A stretch of 64,000 nucleotides of DNA from JAMQKA01 sp043951865 (GCF_043951865.1 NZ_JBINJF010000005.1:165681-229680), one strand, 5' to 3'. Shown: positions 45,967 through 55,366, counted from the stretch's first letter. A program made the numbers and translations. Notes: generated from the letters alone by a model not told the origin.

Positions 45967-46917
45967 TTACTGCTCTTCTATGATATATGGATCTTTGCGG
46001 GCTATCTTCGAAATATAGACGTCATTTTCAAGATCGAGGCGGTCAAACTCCTGCTTCATGGCTGCAGCCACCTGCCGCGCCTTTTCAACGGACGGTGTAA
46101 GAGCAAATATTGAGGGTCCGGATCCCGAGATGCCGCTGCCGAGGGCCCCGGCACTGAGGGCAGCCTTCTTTACTTCGTCAAAACCGGGTATCAGCACCGA
46201 CCGAATCGGCTCGATAATCACATCCTCAAGCGACCGAGAAATAAGATCATAGTCGCCCTTAAGCAAGCCGGCTACCAGTCCGCCGACATTGCCCCATTGT
46301 GTAACCGCCTTGCTGAGCAATACCTCGCGCCGCAATATTTTCCGGGTATCTTCCGTGCGGATTTCAATTTTGGGATGAATAACCGTGGCAAACAGCGGCA
46401 CCGGGCACTCCAGCTCCACCACGTCCGGCGGGTCCTGGCTTCGGATAAAGACAAAACCTCCCAGCAACGACGGCGCCACATTGTCGAGGTGTGCGGCACC
46501 ACAGGCCACGCGCTCCCCCTCGGCGGCAAATCCCAGCAGTTCCTGCAGCTCAAGCGGACTGCCAAGCAGACGGTTCACGGCGATCACAGCTCCCACCGCA
46601 CTGGCCGCACTTGATCCGAGTCCACTGCCCATCGGCATCTTCTTGTGAATCTCCAGCTCAATGCCCAGGTCCATATCGAGGTGACCCAGCAATGCGCGAG
46701 CTGAAACCCCGGCAGTATTCTTTTGCGGGGAAACCGGAAGCATGCCATCGTCTCCCGTTACTTTTTTGATACTCACACCCTCTCCATCGACACGCCGGGC
46801 TACAATTTCGTCCCCCGGCTTTTCCAGGGCAAAGCCCATCACGTCAAAACCGCAATTCACGTTGGCGACGGAGGCGGGGGCAAATACTTTTACTTCCTGT
46901 TTTTCTGCATGGCTCAT
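45967..46917 (-). CDS. thrB: Homoserine kinase
   Basis: A 316-residue GHMP kinase that phosphorylates homoserine for threonine synthesis. It has the N-terminal VFAPASVANVNCGFDVMG block, the glycine-rich ATP loop PMGSGLGSSAASAVGAV near residue 95, and the C-terminal GISGSGPSIFAL motif. Cytosolic. The ATG at 46917 is preferred; 46938 is also possible. It follows thrA by about 150 bp and touches thrC, in the aspartate-family operon. Confidence 0.96.
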   Translation of the reverse strand: MSHAEKQEVKVFAPASVANVNCGFDVMGFALEKPGDEIVARRVDGEGVSIKKVTGDDGMLPVSPQKNTAGVSARALLGHLDMDLGIELEIHKKMPMGSGLGSSAASAVGAVIAVNRLLGSPLELQELLGFAAEGERVACGAAHLDNVAPSLLGGFVFIRSQDPPDVVELECPVPLFATVIHPKIEIRTEDTRKILRREVLLSKAVTQWGNVGGLVAGLLKGDYDLISRSLEDVIIEPIRSVLIPGFDEVKKAALSAGALGSGISGSGPSIFALTPSVEKARQVAAAMKQEFDRLDLENDVYISKIARKDPYIIEEQ

Positions 46918-47086
46918 GTTAATATTCTGCCCAACCATTTGATCTTGTTGTAATTATCTGTTTAACAGAACACGGGCTACGCCGACTCGGCTGATAAACA
47001 CTGAGAAACACTTTGAATTTACATAGATTCAGGTCCCCTGTGTGACTCGTGTTCCCTGGCATGCTTGCAACTGGTACCCGCATCTT

Positions 47087-49561
47087 CTAGTATTCCTTGC
47101 CGAAGGTAGGGGCATTGCTGATGCGGAGAATGTCGGCAATGATGCCACTGGCCGTCACGTTGGCCCCGGCGCCCGGTCCTTTCACCACAATGGGACTCTC
47201 CTCGTAATGCTCGGTTTTGAAAGCGATGATATTGTCACTGCCTTTCAACCCGTAAAACGGGTGCTCCGGGCCGATCTGTTCAAGTTTGACCGTGGCACTG
47301 CCGGACTCATAGCGGGCGATGTAGCAGAGCTTGTTATTTTGGGCGGCGGCCTGCTCATAAAGCTCCTGGAACTCCTGGTCATACTCTTCCAAAATATCGA
47401 AAAACTCCTCGACCGTCGGCACCTCCCGCGCAGGCTCAGGCACCAGGTTTTGGATATCGATGTTTTCAAACTCGAGCTTGAGTCCCGCCTCACGGGCCAG
47501 TATCAACAGCTTGCGTCCCACATCCTGGCCGTTGAGGTCTTCACGCGGATCGGGCTCGGTAAACCCTTTTTCACGGGCGCTGCGCACCACCTGGCTGAAC
47601 GGCTCGCTGCCGTCAAAGGTGTTGAAAATGTAGCTGAGCGTGCCGGAAAAGACCCCTTCGATTTTGAGGATATCATCGCCGGTCAAAATCTGCTCCTTGA
47701 GGGTGGCCACAACCGGCAAGCCCGCCCCGACATTGGTTTCGTAGAGATAGGCCACGTTGTGTTGCAGCGCCAGTTCCTGCAGCTCCTCGTACTTGGCGAG
47801 CGAACTGGAATTCGCCTTTTTGTTGGCGGTCACAATAGAGACGCTGGATTTGAGTACATCCGAGTAGACCTCGGCAATTTCGTCACTGGCCGTACAGTCA
47901 ATAAAAATACTGTTGGAAAGATTCAGGTCCCGCATCTGGCCAATAAACTGCCTGATATCCGCCGGTTCCCCCCGCTCGTTGAGCTGCTCTCTCCAGTTCT
48001 CCATCGAAATTCCCTCCTCGTCAATCAGGAACTTCTTGCTGTTGGAGACGCCCGTCAGCTTCAGGTCAATAAAATAATCGTCCAGCAGTTTTTGGGTCTG
48101 CTTTTTGATAAGCTTCAGCAGGGTGCCGCCGATCAGGCCGACGCCCACCAGGAACAGGTTGACCGTTTTAATCCGGGAGAGAAAAAACGCATCGTGCAGG
48201 GTATTCAGCGTTTTAGTCTCATTTTTTCGTTCCACCACGACCGAAATATTGCGCTCCGAAGACCCTTGGGCGATCGCCACCACGTTGATGCCGTTTCTGC
48301 CCAGCGCCTGGAACACGCGGCCTGAAATACCCGGCGTATGACGCATGTCGTCTCCAACAATAGCTACGATGGAAAGATCATTTTCCACCAGGATTTCATC
48401 GATAATGCCATCCTGCAGCTCATATTTAAACTCCTTCTCAATAGCTTCGCGTGCCGCTTCCGCCTGGCTGGGGAGAACCGCGAAGCACACGGTGTGTTCG
48501 GATGACGCCTGGGTAATCATAATAATATTGACCCCGGCTCCGGCCAGCGCGCTGAAAATACGCGATGCCACCCCGGTAACGCCGATCATGCCGCTGCCCC
48601 GGATCGTCAGAAGCGTAACATTGTCGATCGAGGAGATCCCCTTGATGCTTGACTCCCCGCTCTGGGATTCGGTGCTGATGGTCGTTCCCTCCTGCCCGGG
48701 TTTGAACGTATTTTTAATCAGGATCGGGATCGACGCCTTCATCGCAGGCTGCATGGTCGGCGGATACACCACCTTGGCCCCGAAATGGGAGAGCTCCATC
48801 GCCTCCTCGTAGGAGAGATGCGGGATCACAAAATAGCGCTTCACCTTGCGGGGATCGGCGGTCATGATCCCCTCGATATCGGTCCAGAGTTCAATCGCCT
48901 TCGCCCCCAGCGCCGCGCCGAGCAGCGAAGCGGTGTAATCCGAGCCGCCACGCCCCAGCGTAGTCGATTCGCCGGTCAGTGTAGAGGCGACAAAACCGGT
49001 CACCACCTGCAAACTTTCGCTGTCGGCATCCTCAAAAAACTCCCGGATCGCCGCGTACGTCTTATCGGTATGGACGTGGGCCGAACCATATTTTTTGTCG
49101 GTTTTGATAATCTGGCGCGCGTCCAGGTATTCGGCATTCAGCTGCTGGTCGGCAAGATACTGGCTTATGACAAAAGCGGAAAACCGCTCTCCGAAACCGA
49201 GCACAAAGTCACGGGTACGGTCGGTGAGCTCCCGCGTGAGATTCACCCCGTGCAGCACGTCGTCCAGCTCGTTGAACATCATCTTGAACTGTGCGAGCGT
49301 GCGACTCTGCTTCTGGATGCTCAGCAGCTCCTTGATCACGGCGTTGTGGCGGGATTCGATCTCATCGAGAATACCGGCATAACTTTCATCTCCGCCTGCC
49401 GCCTTCACAACCGCCTCTTCCAGCAGGTCGGTCACACCTTTAAAGGCGGAGACCACGACCGCCAGGCGATCTTCCTCCAGCTTGTCGACAATAATCTGCC
49501 GGACCTGGCGGATGGCGTCGGAATTTGCAACGGAGGAGCCCCCGAATTTCAATATGCGCAT
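47087..49561 (-). CDS. thrA: Bifunctional aspartokinase/homoserine dehydrogenase
   Basis: An 824-residue fusion enzyme carrying the first and third steps from aspartate to threonine. The aspartokinase domain starts LKFGGSSVANSDAI, and two ACT-type regulatory domains follow (about 310-455, for example TIRGSGMIGVTGVASRIF). The homoserine dehydrogenase domain begins near residue 460 (LFLVGVGLIGGTLLKL) and runs to the C-terminus. ACT domains usually give threonine feedback inhibition. It sits between dapD and thrB, so the lysine and threonine branches share one transcript. asd is not in the window. Confidence 0.96.
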   Translation of the reverse strand: MRILKFGGSSVANSDAIRQVRQIIVDKLEEDRLAVVVSAFKGVTDLLEEAVVKAAGGDESYAGILDEIESRHNAVIKELLSIQKQSRTLAQFKMMFNELDDVLHGVNLTRELTDRTRDFVLGFGERFSAFVISQYLADQQLNAEYLDARQIIKTDKKYGSAHVHTDKTYAAIREFFEDADSESLQVVTGFVASTLTGESTTLGRGGSDYTASLLGAALGAKAIELWTDIEGIMTADPRKVKRYFVIPHLSYEEAMELSHFGAKVVYPPTMQPAMKASIPILIKNTFKPGQEGTTISTESQSGESSIKGISSIDNVTLLTIRGSGMIGVTGVASRIFSALAGAGVNIIMITQASSEHTVCFAVLPSQAEAAREAIEKEFKYELQDGIIDEILVENDLSIVAIVGDDMRHTPGISGRVFQALGRNGINVVAIAQGSSERNISVVVERKNETKTLNTLHDAFFLSRIKTVNLFLVGVGLIGGTLLKLIKKQTQKLLDDYFIDLKLTGVSNSKKFLIDEEGISMENWREQLNERGEPADIRQFIGQMRDLNLSNSIFIDCTASDEIAEVYSDVLKSSVSIVTANKKANSSSLAKYEELQELALQHNVAYLYETNVGAGLPVVATLKEQILTGDDILKIEGVFSGTLSYIFNTFDGSEPFSQVVRSAREKGFTEPDPREDLNGQDVGRKLLILAREAGLKLEFENIDIQNLVPEPAREVPTVEEFFDILEEYDQEFQELYEQAAAQNNKLCYIARYESGSATVKLEQIGPEHPFYGLKGSDNIIAFKTEHYEESPIVVKGPGAGANVTASGIIADILRISNAPTFGKEY

Positions 49562-49655
49562 GTAATTTTAGAATCGTTTGATTATGGTTTGTCGACAGGC
49601 CCTGAAACATGCAAGGGACAGATATTTACATGCCGCCAAATGCTGCTGAAGAACA

Positions 49656-50411
49656 CTATCGAAGGACATCTTCCAATACCAGTGAGGCATCGCTCTGTTC
49701 ATCCCTGTATTTCACGATCAGGGGACAGGAAATGGAAAGTCCCTGCTTCTCGGCCCATGCTCCGGAGGCCGGGCGCGTTCCCGGAACGACGACAGCGCCT
49801 TCCGGGATCGGGGCTCCCTTCTCTCGTATCTCTTCATTCACGCAGTCATAGACCGGGATCGATTTGGAAAGGGTGACTCCGGGAGCGATGACCGCTCGCC
49901 GTTTCACGAGAATTCCTTCTACAATGACGGATCCCGCGCCCACAAAACACTCATCTTCAACAACAACCGGCGTCAACCCCACAGGCTCCAGCACTCCGCC
50001 GAGCTGCACGCCCGCCGAAAGATGCACATTCTTGCCTACCTGCGCGCAAGATCCGACCAGCGCGTGGCTGTCGATCATGGAGCCCTCATCCACATAGCCG
50101 CCTACATTAATGTAGGCCGGCGGCATGATAATAACATTTTCGGCCACGTACGCACCACGACGCACCGAAGATCCGCCCGGCACCAGCCGCACGTTGTCCC
50201 CCGCCTTGAACATCCGGGGCGGCAGGTTGTCTTTATCCACAAACCCCTCATATATGCCGGTATATTCCGTATTCTCCCCGGCCCCGAAAGCGGCCAGGAT
50301 CGCCTCTTTCACTTCAACATTCGCCTTCCAGGTATCCCCTTCCGGGTTGGCGGCACGTATTTCGCCGGTTTCAAGCTTGCTTAAAATGTCATTCCAGTCG
50401 ATATCACTCAT
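49656..50411 (-). CDS. dapD: 2,3,4,5-tetrahydropyridine-2,6-dicarboxylate N-succinyltransferase
   Basis: A 251-residue left-handed beta-helix acyltransferase of the succinylase branch of lysine and diaminopimelate synthesis. Hexapeptide repeats dominate residues 90-200 (INVGGYVDEGSMIDSHALVGSCAQVG, shown as SMIDSHALVGSCAQVG). It acts in the cytosol on tetrahydrodipicolinate with succinyl-CoA. Its ATG overlaps the dapA stop by 4 bp. dapC and dapE are not in the window. It is shorter than enterobacterial DapD (274) but complete at both ends. Confidence 0.95.
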   Translation of the reverse strand: MSDIDWNDILSKLETGEIRAANPEGDTWKANVEVKEAILAAFGAGENTEYTGIYEGFVDKDNLPPRMFKAGDNVRLVPGGSSVRRGAYVAENVIIMPPAYINVGGYVDEGSMIDSHALVGSCAQVGKNVHLSAGVQLGGVLEPVGLTPVVVEDECFVGAGSVIVEGILVKRRAVIAPGVTLSKSIPVYDCVNEEIREKGAPIPEGAVVVPGTRPASGAWAEKQGLSISCPLIVKYRDEQSDASLVLEDVLR

Positions 50412-51304
50412 TGAACTTTATTCTCCTCGTACCATTTGGTTATCGATTCATCTGCCTTGAGCAGTCGTTCGGTATCTTCCAAATCTTTATCGGTCAGCGG
50501 CGGACGCAGGGTGCTCGACTTTATCCAGCCCTTCTCCTTCAGCAGCACCTTGGAGGGGATCGGGTTGGACACTGAAAATATCGAGGCGATCGGCTCTTTC
50601 CAGTAGGTAATCAGGTCTTTCGTACACCCTTCGATGCAGAGTTCCACGTACCGGTGGGCGGCCTTCGGCCATACGTTGGCCATCACTGAAACCAGTCCCC
50701 GGCACCCGTTCAGTGAAAAATAGGGCGTCAGCCCGTCATCTCCGCTATAGAGCGGTATATCCGGGGCTGCCATGCGGTATTCCTGGAAATGGGCGATGCT
50801 GCCTCCGGCTTCTTTCAGGGCATACAAGTTGGGATGCTCGGAAAGTTCCTTCAGCGCCTCCTTTTCGAGCCACGAACCGGTCCGTGACGGCACGTTGTAA
50901 AGCATGCAGGGTTTGTCCGCGGCATCCATGAGCGCCCGGAACCACTCGATCTGCCCCCGCAGCTCGGGCTTGGCATACAGCGGGGTCACCATCAGGAATG
51001 CGTCAGGGTTAAATTCATGGCAGTATTCGATCCATTCGATCTGCTCCCGCAGGTTAAATCCGCCAACCCCCACCATAATTGGGACATCAACATTTAAGCT
51101 CGTGGCCGTATTGACCACCTGCTGCTTGTCCTCCAGTCCCAATGCGAGGCCTTCGCCGGTGCTCCCCAAAATGAGGACGCCGTTGCCCGCCTCATCCTGC
51201 TTGTGGATCAGGGTGGCCAGATCCTCCAGGTCCAGGTCGCCGTTCTCCTTCATCGGCGTCACCAGGGCGGTCCAAAGTTTTATATCGTTCAAATTCGTAT
51301 CCAT
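50408..51304 (-). CDS. dapA: 4-hydroxy-tetrahydrodipicolinate synthase
   Basis: A 298-residue TIM-barrel lyase that condenses pyruvate and aspartate semialdehyde. The Schiff-base lysine is K164 in YALKEAGG, the catalytic tyrosine is Y136 in MLYNVPSRTG, and the N-terminal GSTGEGLAL motif binds substrate. Cytosolic. It overlaps dapD and starts 5 bp after dapB, giving a tight dapB-dapA-dapD run. Confidence 0.96.
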   Translation of the reverse strand: MDTNLNDIKLWTALVTPMKENGDLDLEDLATLIHKQDEAGNGVLILGSTGEGLALGLEDKQQVVNTATSLNVDVPIMVGVGGFNLREQIEWIEYCHEFNPDAFLMVTPLYAKPELRGQIEWFRALMDAADKPCMLYNVPSRTGSWLEKEALKELSEHPNLYALKEAGGSIAHFQEYRMAAPDIPLYSGDDGLTPYFSLNGCRGLVSVMANVWPKAAHRYVELCIEGCTKDLITYWKEPIASIFSVSNPIPSKVLLKEKGWIKSSTLRPPLTDKDLEDTERLLKADESITKWYEENKVQ

Positions 51305-51309
51305 GCTGT

Positions 51310-51981
51310 CTATCTGTCAATTGCCTGATCAAAAATAGTTGAAAAATCGTAAAACCCGGGGCCAATATCATCCTTCACAACCTGTTCGGCGGCCCAGATA
51401 GCCCCCTGGGCGAAAACGGCGCGATCATGGGCCTGGTGTTTTAAAAAGATCGATTCCGCCGCCGTTTTTACCGTCAGCTCATGAATACCCTTGACATCCC
51501 CTTTTCGTTCCGACGTAATGTCCGCATCCTTGCCAAGCCACTGCTTCCACGAAATTGCCGTTCCGCTTGGGGCGTCCTTCTTGTGCACATGATGGATTTC
51601 ATGGATATGGTATTCAGGATTATCCAGCATTTCGGAACCTTCTGAAATCACCTTGATCGCCCGGCGGATAATATTCATTCCCAAACTGAAATTCGAGGCT
51701 TTCAGCCATTTAACGCCAGCCTTCTTCAATGTGCTGTCCAGGTCTTGCGGCCACTCATACCCGGTGCTGCCCCACACGGCCGGGACACCGGACTCCAGCA
51801 CCACATCAAACACATCGTCAACAGCGGAACCGGGCACAAAAATGACCGCCGCATCTGCTTTCTTCAGTTTCTCAACCGTCGGTTTATTATTGACGTCAAA
51901 GGTATCTGATATCTGCTCCCCGGTTAACAGTTCTACTACTTTTCCACCGGTTTTTCCGGTGCCGATTACAGCTAATTTCAT
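51310..51981 (-). CDS. dapB: 4-hydroxy-tetrahydrodipicolinate reductase
   Basis: A 223-residue NAD(P)H reductase of the lysine/diaminopimelate pathway. The nucleotide loop is VIGTGKTGGKV at the N-terminus, ASNFSLGMN lies near 95, and the catalytic EIHHVHKKDAPSGTA block is at about 128-142 (H130, H131, K135). It is slightly shorter than classic DapB (about 240-270), as in many Bacteroidota. It is the first gene of the six-gene dapB-dapA-dapD-thrA-thrB-thrC operon. Confidence 0.94.
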   Translation of the reverse strand: MKLAVIGTGKTGGKVVELLTGEQISDTFDVNNKPTVEKLKKADAAVIFVPGSAVDDVFDVVLESGVPAVWGSTGYEWPQDLDSTLKKAGVKWLKASNFSLGMNIIRRAIKVISEGSEMLDNPEYHIHEIHHVHKKDAPSGTAISWKQWLGKDADITSERKGDVKGIHELTVKTAAESIFLKHQAHDRAVFAQGAIWAAEQVVKDDIGPGFYDFSTIFDQAIDR

Positions 51982-52308
51982 GAACTTGCGTTAGTTATCA
52001 TTCCAAAATAGAAGGGTAAGTATAAGCTTTTAAGATAGGATTTTCACACCCATTATCAGGTTTTATTCACACTCGCAACTGCTGGATCGCAAAACGGAAC
52101 GCTGTTCATCGATTGGGGAAAATATACATCCCGTTGTTCAACAATATTATTTAACGCCAGCTCCGGCTGCGGTCACTGTACCGACAAAAATTTCTACGGC
52201 CGGGAGGCAACATCCTCTGATACTTTTTTTGTTAGATTCCTTAATCCGGGTTCACTTTATTTACTAGCCAAGGGTCTGGTTCTGGCGTAAGAGCAATTAT
52301 CATTGTCA
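51982..52308. other. Upstream region of the dap-thr operon
   Basis: About 330 bp that should contain the operon promoter, with no clear gene. I looked for a lysine riboswitch or a threonine-rich leader peptide with a terminator and saw neither. The next 118 bp are type B element B1. Confidence 0.4.
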
Positions 52309-52426
52309 GGAATATTTGCAGAACCAGCTATTTTGTTGGCAGGTAGTTGTACTACCGACCTTGGTGACCTTTTAACGGGAGTACAACTCCCTCAGAACGA
52401 GGAATTGAGGGTTTTGCAAAGCCCTC
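52309..52426 (+). repeat. Type B intergenic element, copy B1 (118 bp)
   Basis: Bounded by GGAATATTTGCAGAAC and GTTTTGCAAAGCCCTC. The interior has hairpin 1 GGTAG-TTGTA-CTACC and hairpin 2 GGGAG-TACAA-CTCCC. The two loops, TTGTA and TACAA, are reverse complements, so the hairpins could kiss in RNA. It lies between the divergent dapB and DUF819 genes. Confidence 0.8.
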
Positions 52427-52659
52427 TTTCAAGGAGATCGGGTCCAATTCCATGAACGAATATTTGAGTTAAGCCTGACAGGTAACAGAGGTGGTCACTC
52501 GTGGTTTACCTATAGACCGCAGGCTGATCATGGTTATCCACATTTTCAGGAAAAATACTTCATCATTGCTGAATTAATGGGAAACGTAATCTCTAACTTG
52601 CACTCTTCCCCCAACAAAAGTTAGATTCTGCCTTTCAAATGTAAAACGAATGGACTTAT

Positions 52660-53919
52660 ATGATCACCTCACTGGTTATCGCCGCACCCCTGTTCACCAA
52701 CGATGCTGTTGTGCTGGGCATCCTGCTGCTTATACTGGCTGCCATCTTCATCACGTCAAATTTGGACTCCCCCTTCTGGCAAAAGTTTTACACGTTCGTC
52801 CCCTCCCTGCTGCTCTGTTATTTTGTGCCGTCAATTTTTAATTCGCTGGGGATCATATCCGGGGATGAATCAAACCTCTATTTCGTGGCCTCTCGCTACC
52901 TGCTGCCCGCAAGCCTGGTACTCCTGACCATCAGTATCGATTTCAAGGGCATCCTGAGCCTGGGTCCCAAGGCGATCATCATGTTTTTTGCGGGTACGAT
53001 CGGCATCGTGGTCGGCGGACCGCTGGCGGTGCTCACATTCTCATACCTGGCCCCGGAGGTCGTGGGCGGAACCGGACCCGAAGCGGTGTGGAGGGGACTT
53101 TCGACCGTGGCGGGCAGCTGGATCGGCGGCGGGGCCAACCAAACAGCGATGTACGAGGTTTTCGGTCCGAGTGACGACCTGTTCTCAGCGATGGTTACCG
53201 TGGATATCATTGTGGCCAACATCTGGCTGGCGTTTCTCCTGTACGGGGCGGGAATATCGGACCGGATCGACACCTGGTTCAAGGCCGATGCCACGCCTAT
53301 CACCGAACTGCGCAAGAAGATTGAGGATTATAAAGCGAGTATCGCCAAAATTCCCACGCTTACCGACTTTACAACCATTGTAGCCGTGGCTTTTGTAATG
53401 ACGGCGGTGGGACATCTCGGTGGCGACCTGATCGCCCCGTGGATCAATGCAAATGCCCCCCAGCTGAGCCGCCTGAGCCTGGATTCCAGCTTTTTCTGGA
53501 TTATCGTGATCGCCACGACCGGCGGACTCGCACTCTCGTTCACCCGGGCTCGGGAGCTTGAAGGGGCGGGCGCCTCGAAAATCGGCAGCCTTTTCCTCTA
53601 TATCCTGGTCGCCACCATCGGGATGAAAATGAACGTGCTGGCGATATTTGAAAATCCGGGCTTTTTCCTGCTCGGACTGATGTGGATTTTGATCCATGTC
53701 TTCATCCTTTTTATAGTCGCCAAAATCATCAACGCCCCCTTCTTTTTTATTGCAGTGGGCAGCCAGGCCAATATCGGGGGAGCGGCCTCGGCCCCGATTG
53801 TCGCCTCGGCATTTCATCCCGCCCTGGCGCCGGTGGGAGTGCTGCTGGCGGTATTCGGCTATGCCGTCGGAACCTACGGGGCCTGGCTCTGTGCCATCCT
53901 GATGCAGATGGTGAGTTAA
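52660..53919 (+). CDS. DUF819-family membrane protein
   Basis: A 419-residue polytopic protein with about 11 hydrophobic helices, two halves of similar design, and the conserved SWIGGGANQTAM and GSQANIGGAASAPIVASAF blocks of DUF819 (YjcL-like) proteins. Family members are inner-membrane proteins thought to be transporters, with cargo not established from sequence. It has no obvious operon partner; a heptamer array begins 3 bp after its stop. Confidence 0.9.
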   Translation: MITSLVIAAPLFTNDAVVLGILLLILAAIFITSNLDSPFWQKFYTFVPSLLLCYFVPSIFNSLGIISGDESNLYFVASRYLLPASLVLLTISIDFKGILSLGPKAIIMFFAGTIGIVVGGPLAVLTFSYLAPEVVGGTGPEAVWRGLSTVAGSWIGGGANQTAMYEVFGPSDDLFSAMVTVDIIVANIWLAFLLYGAGISDRIDTWFKADATPITELRKKIEDYKASIAKIPTLTDFTTIVAVAFVMTAVGHLGGDLIAPWINANAPQLSRLSLDSSFFWIIVIATTGGLALSFTRARELEGAGASKIGSLFLYILVATIGMKMNVLAIFENPGFFLLGLMWILIHVFILFIVAKIINAPFFFIAVGSQANIGGAASAPIVASAFHPALAPVGVLLAVFGYAVGTYGAWLCAILMQMVS

Positions 53920-53921
53920 AT

Positions 53922-53970
53922 AGACGTCAGACGTCAAACGTCAGATGTGAGAGGTGAGAGGTGAGACGAG
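53922..53970. repeat. Degenerate heptamer array, seven units
   Basis: AGACGTC, AGACGTC, AAACGTC, AGATGTG, AGAGGTG, AGAGGTG, AGACGAG. Its complement matches the array at 38151, so both come from the same kind of unit in opposite orientations. A stray related unit is at about 54069-54080. Confidence 0.7.
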
Positions 53971-54084
53971 TTTTTCCAGTTAAAAAAAACAATGATACAT
54001 TAACGAGCAGGTGGTTTTAATAGCTAAAAAATGTAATTATCTGGCAAAGCACCCTTAAGCGTTTCACGCCTGACGTCTGTTTTA

Positions 54085-54202
54085 GAGACCTTTGCAGAAC
54101 CTGCTATTTTGTTGGGAGGTAGTTGTACTGCCGACCTTGGTGACCTTTTAACGGGAGTACAACTTCCTCTGAACGAAAAAGTGAGGGTTTTGCCAAGCCC
54201 TC
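54085..54202 (+). repeat. Type B intergenic element, copy B2 (118 bp)
   Basis: Bounded by GAGACCTTTGCAGAAC and GTTTTGCCAAGCCCTC, exactly the length of B1 and nearly identical through the interior. Hairpin 1 is GGTAG-TTGTA-CTGCC, where one T-A pair becomes a T-G wobble. The second hairpin stem is partly lost (GGGAGTACAACTTCC). Confidence 0.8.
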
Positions 54203-54284
54203 TTTTATTTAATTAAACCTTCGGCCGGCATATTCCGTACAAGCTTTATTACAGTTAATAACCCAAAACCAAGTTCGAAAGATT

Positions 54285-54458
54285 ATGGCAGACAGAGTTG
54301 TACACACAAAAGTAACGGAAACGGTACGCGGCGGCATTACGTTGGGATCTGCGCTGGCGGTGACTATCTCCTGGTCCGTCAACAAATCGATCATATGGGC
54401 GATTATCCACGGTATATTAAGTTGGATATATGTGATATATTACGCCCTGTTTTACTAA
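54285..54458 (+). CDS. Small membrane protein (57 residues)
   Basis: A 57-codon gene with a GAAAG leader 4 nt before the ATG. The protein has a polar N-terminus (MADRVVHTKVTETVRGG) and two hydrophobic stretches (about 18-31 and 36-57), the second very aromatic (HGILSWIYVIYYALFY). I believe I have seen similar short inner-membrane proteins with the SWSVNxSIxWAIxHG pattern across bacteria. Function unknown. It sits between type B elements B2 and B3, and could be missed because of its length. Confidence 0.7.
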   Translation: MADRVVHTKVTETVRGGITLGSALAVTISWSVNKSIIWAIIHGILSWIYVIYYALFY

Positions 54459-54558
54459 TCCAAACGGTGTGTCAAATGGATTTGAAAGAGGGCTTTTAAA
54501 CCCGGGAGTATTGCCGAAATCCAGGGGTGGCGTATTCGAAACCCCTGTTTTATTAACA

Positions 54559-54677
54559 GAGGACTTTGCAAAACATTCGAATCACCGTTTGGAGGGAGTT
54601 GTACTCCCGTTTTATATGCTTGGAAGATCGGTGGTACAACCACCTTCCAACCAAGCATCAGGTTCTGCAAAGGCCTC
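54559..54677 (-). repeat. Type B intergenic element, inverted copy B3 (119 bp)
   Basis: Bounded on the plus strand by GAGGACTTTGCAAAAC and GTTCTGCAAAGGCCTC, so it is in reverse orientation to B1 and B2. Read on the minus strand, hairpin 1 is GGTGG-TTGTA-CCACC, replacing the A-T pair of B1 with G-C on both sides. Hairpin 2 is GGGAG-TACAA-CTCCC. The loops stay complementary. A partial end, GAGGGCTTTTAAA, is at 54488, so it may be nested in an older copy. Confidence 0.78.
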
Positions 54678-54796
54678 TTGACAATAGAAATGAAAAATTC
54701 GGATACGCGTACATGCCGAAGGTGAAAACGATAGTTTTAAACGTCCTCTTCAAATCTGTGTCTACCGAAAAAGACCTATTAATTCAGATATAATTG

Positions 54797-55300
54797 ATGA
54801 CCAAGTATAAATTTATCTACCTGATCTGGTTGTTGCCGGGCTATCTCCTGTTCCTGACGGTACACCAGGTCCTGGTTTATGACGGAATTGGCGACACCTA
54901 CAACAACGGCGAAAGCTATACCGCCCAGGTACTGGATTTTGACATTAAGAAGATCGCCTCCCAGACCAACGGGTACGTCGTCCTTGCATTCGAAACCGGA
55001 GAGGGAGAACGGATCGAACGCCGCCTCTCGCTGCCGATAGAGCTGGCGAGCATGATCACCGATCTGAGCCAGATCCCGATTCGATACCAGCAGGGGGCGT
55101 TTGAGGAGATTGTGCTGATGCCGACCTACAGCGAGCACCGGAACCTGGCGCTCAGCAATGCGGCCATATCGTTTATCGGGCTCCTGATTACCATCGGGGT
55201 TGCCTGGACGGCACACAAGTACGCAAGCCGGAAACTCACCGAAGGAGAAGAGAAGCTGGTCTTCGAACGGGTGGACCAGCCAGTAACCAGCGAGCAGTAA
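54797..55300 (+). CDS. Two-helix membrane protein of unknown function
   Basis: A 167-residue protein with an N-terminal helix (about 5-24), a soluble middle domain (about 35-110) rich in beta-strand-like segments (YVVLAFETGEGERIERRLSLP), a second helix (about 115-137) and a charged cytosolic tail. The layout resembles DUF3592-type proteins, where a small domain lies outside the membrane between two helices, but I am not certain. It precedes the RsmI-like gene by 66 bp on the same strand. Confidence 0.7.
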   Translation: MTKYKFIYLIWLLPGYLLFLTVHQVLVYDGIGDTYNNGESYTAQVLDFDIKKIASQTNGYVVLAFETGEGERIERRLSLPIELASMITDLSQIPIRYQQGAFEEIVLMPTYSEHRNLALSNAAISFIGLLITIGVAWTAHKYASRKLTEGEEKLVFERVDQPVTSEQ

Positions 55301-55366
55301 GCACCGGTTCGCATTTGTGACCTGATCCCGGACTACCCTTAAAAAAGTAATTTCCAGTTCCCAACA

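Noticed and set aside
47042..48325. 427-codon open frame on the plus strand
   Set aside because: Antisense to thrA. A shadow frame.
51982..52308. Lysine riboswitch upstream of dapB
   Set aside because: I could not find the conserved core or a terminator/antiterminator pair in this leader.
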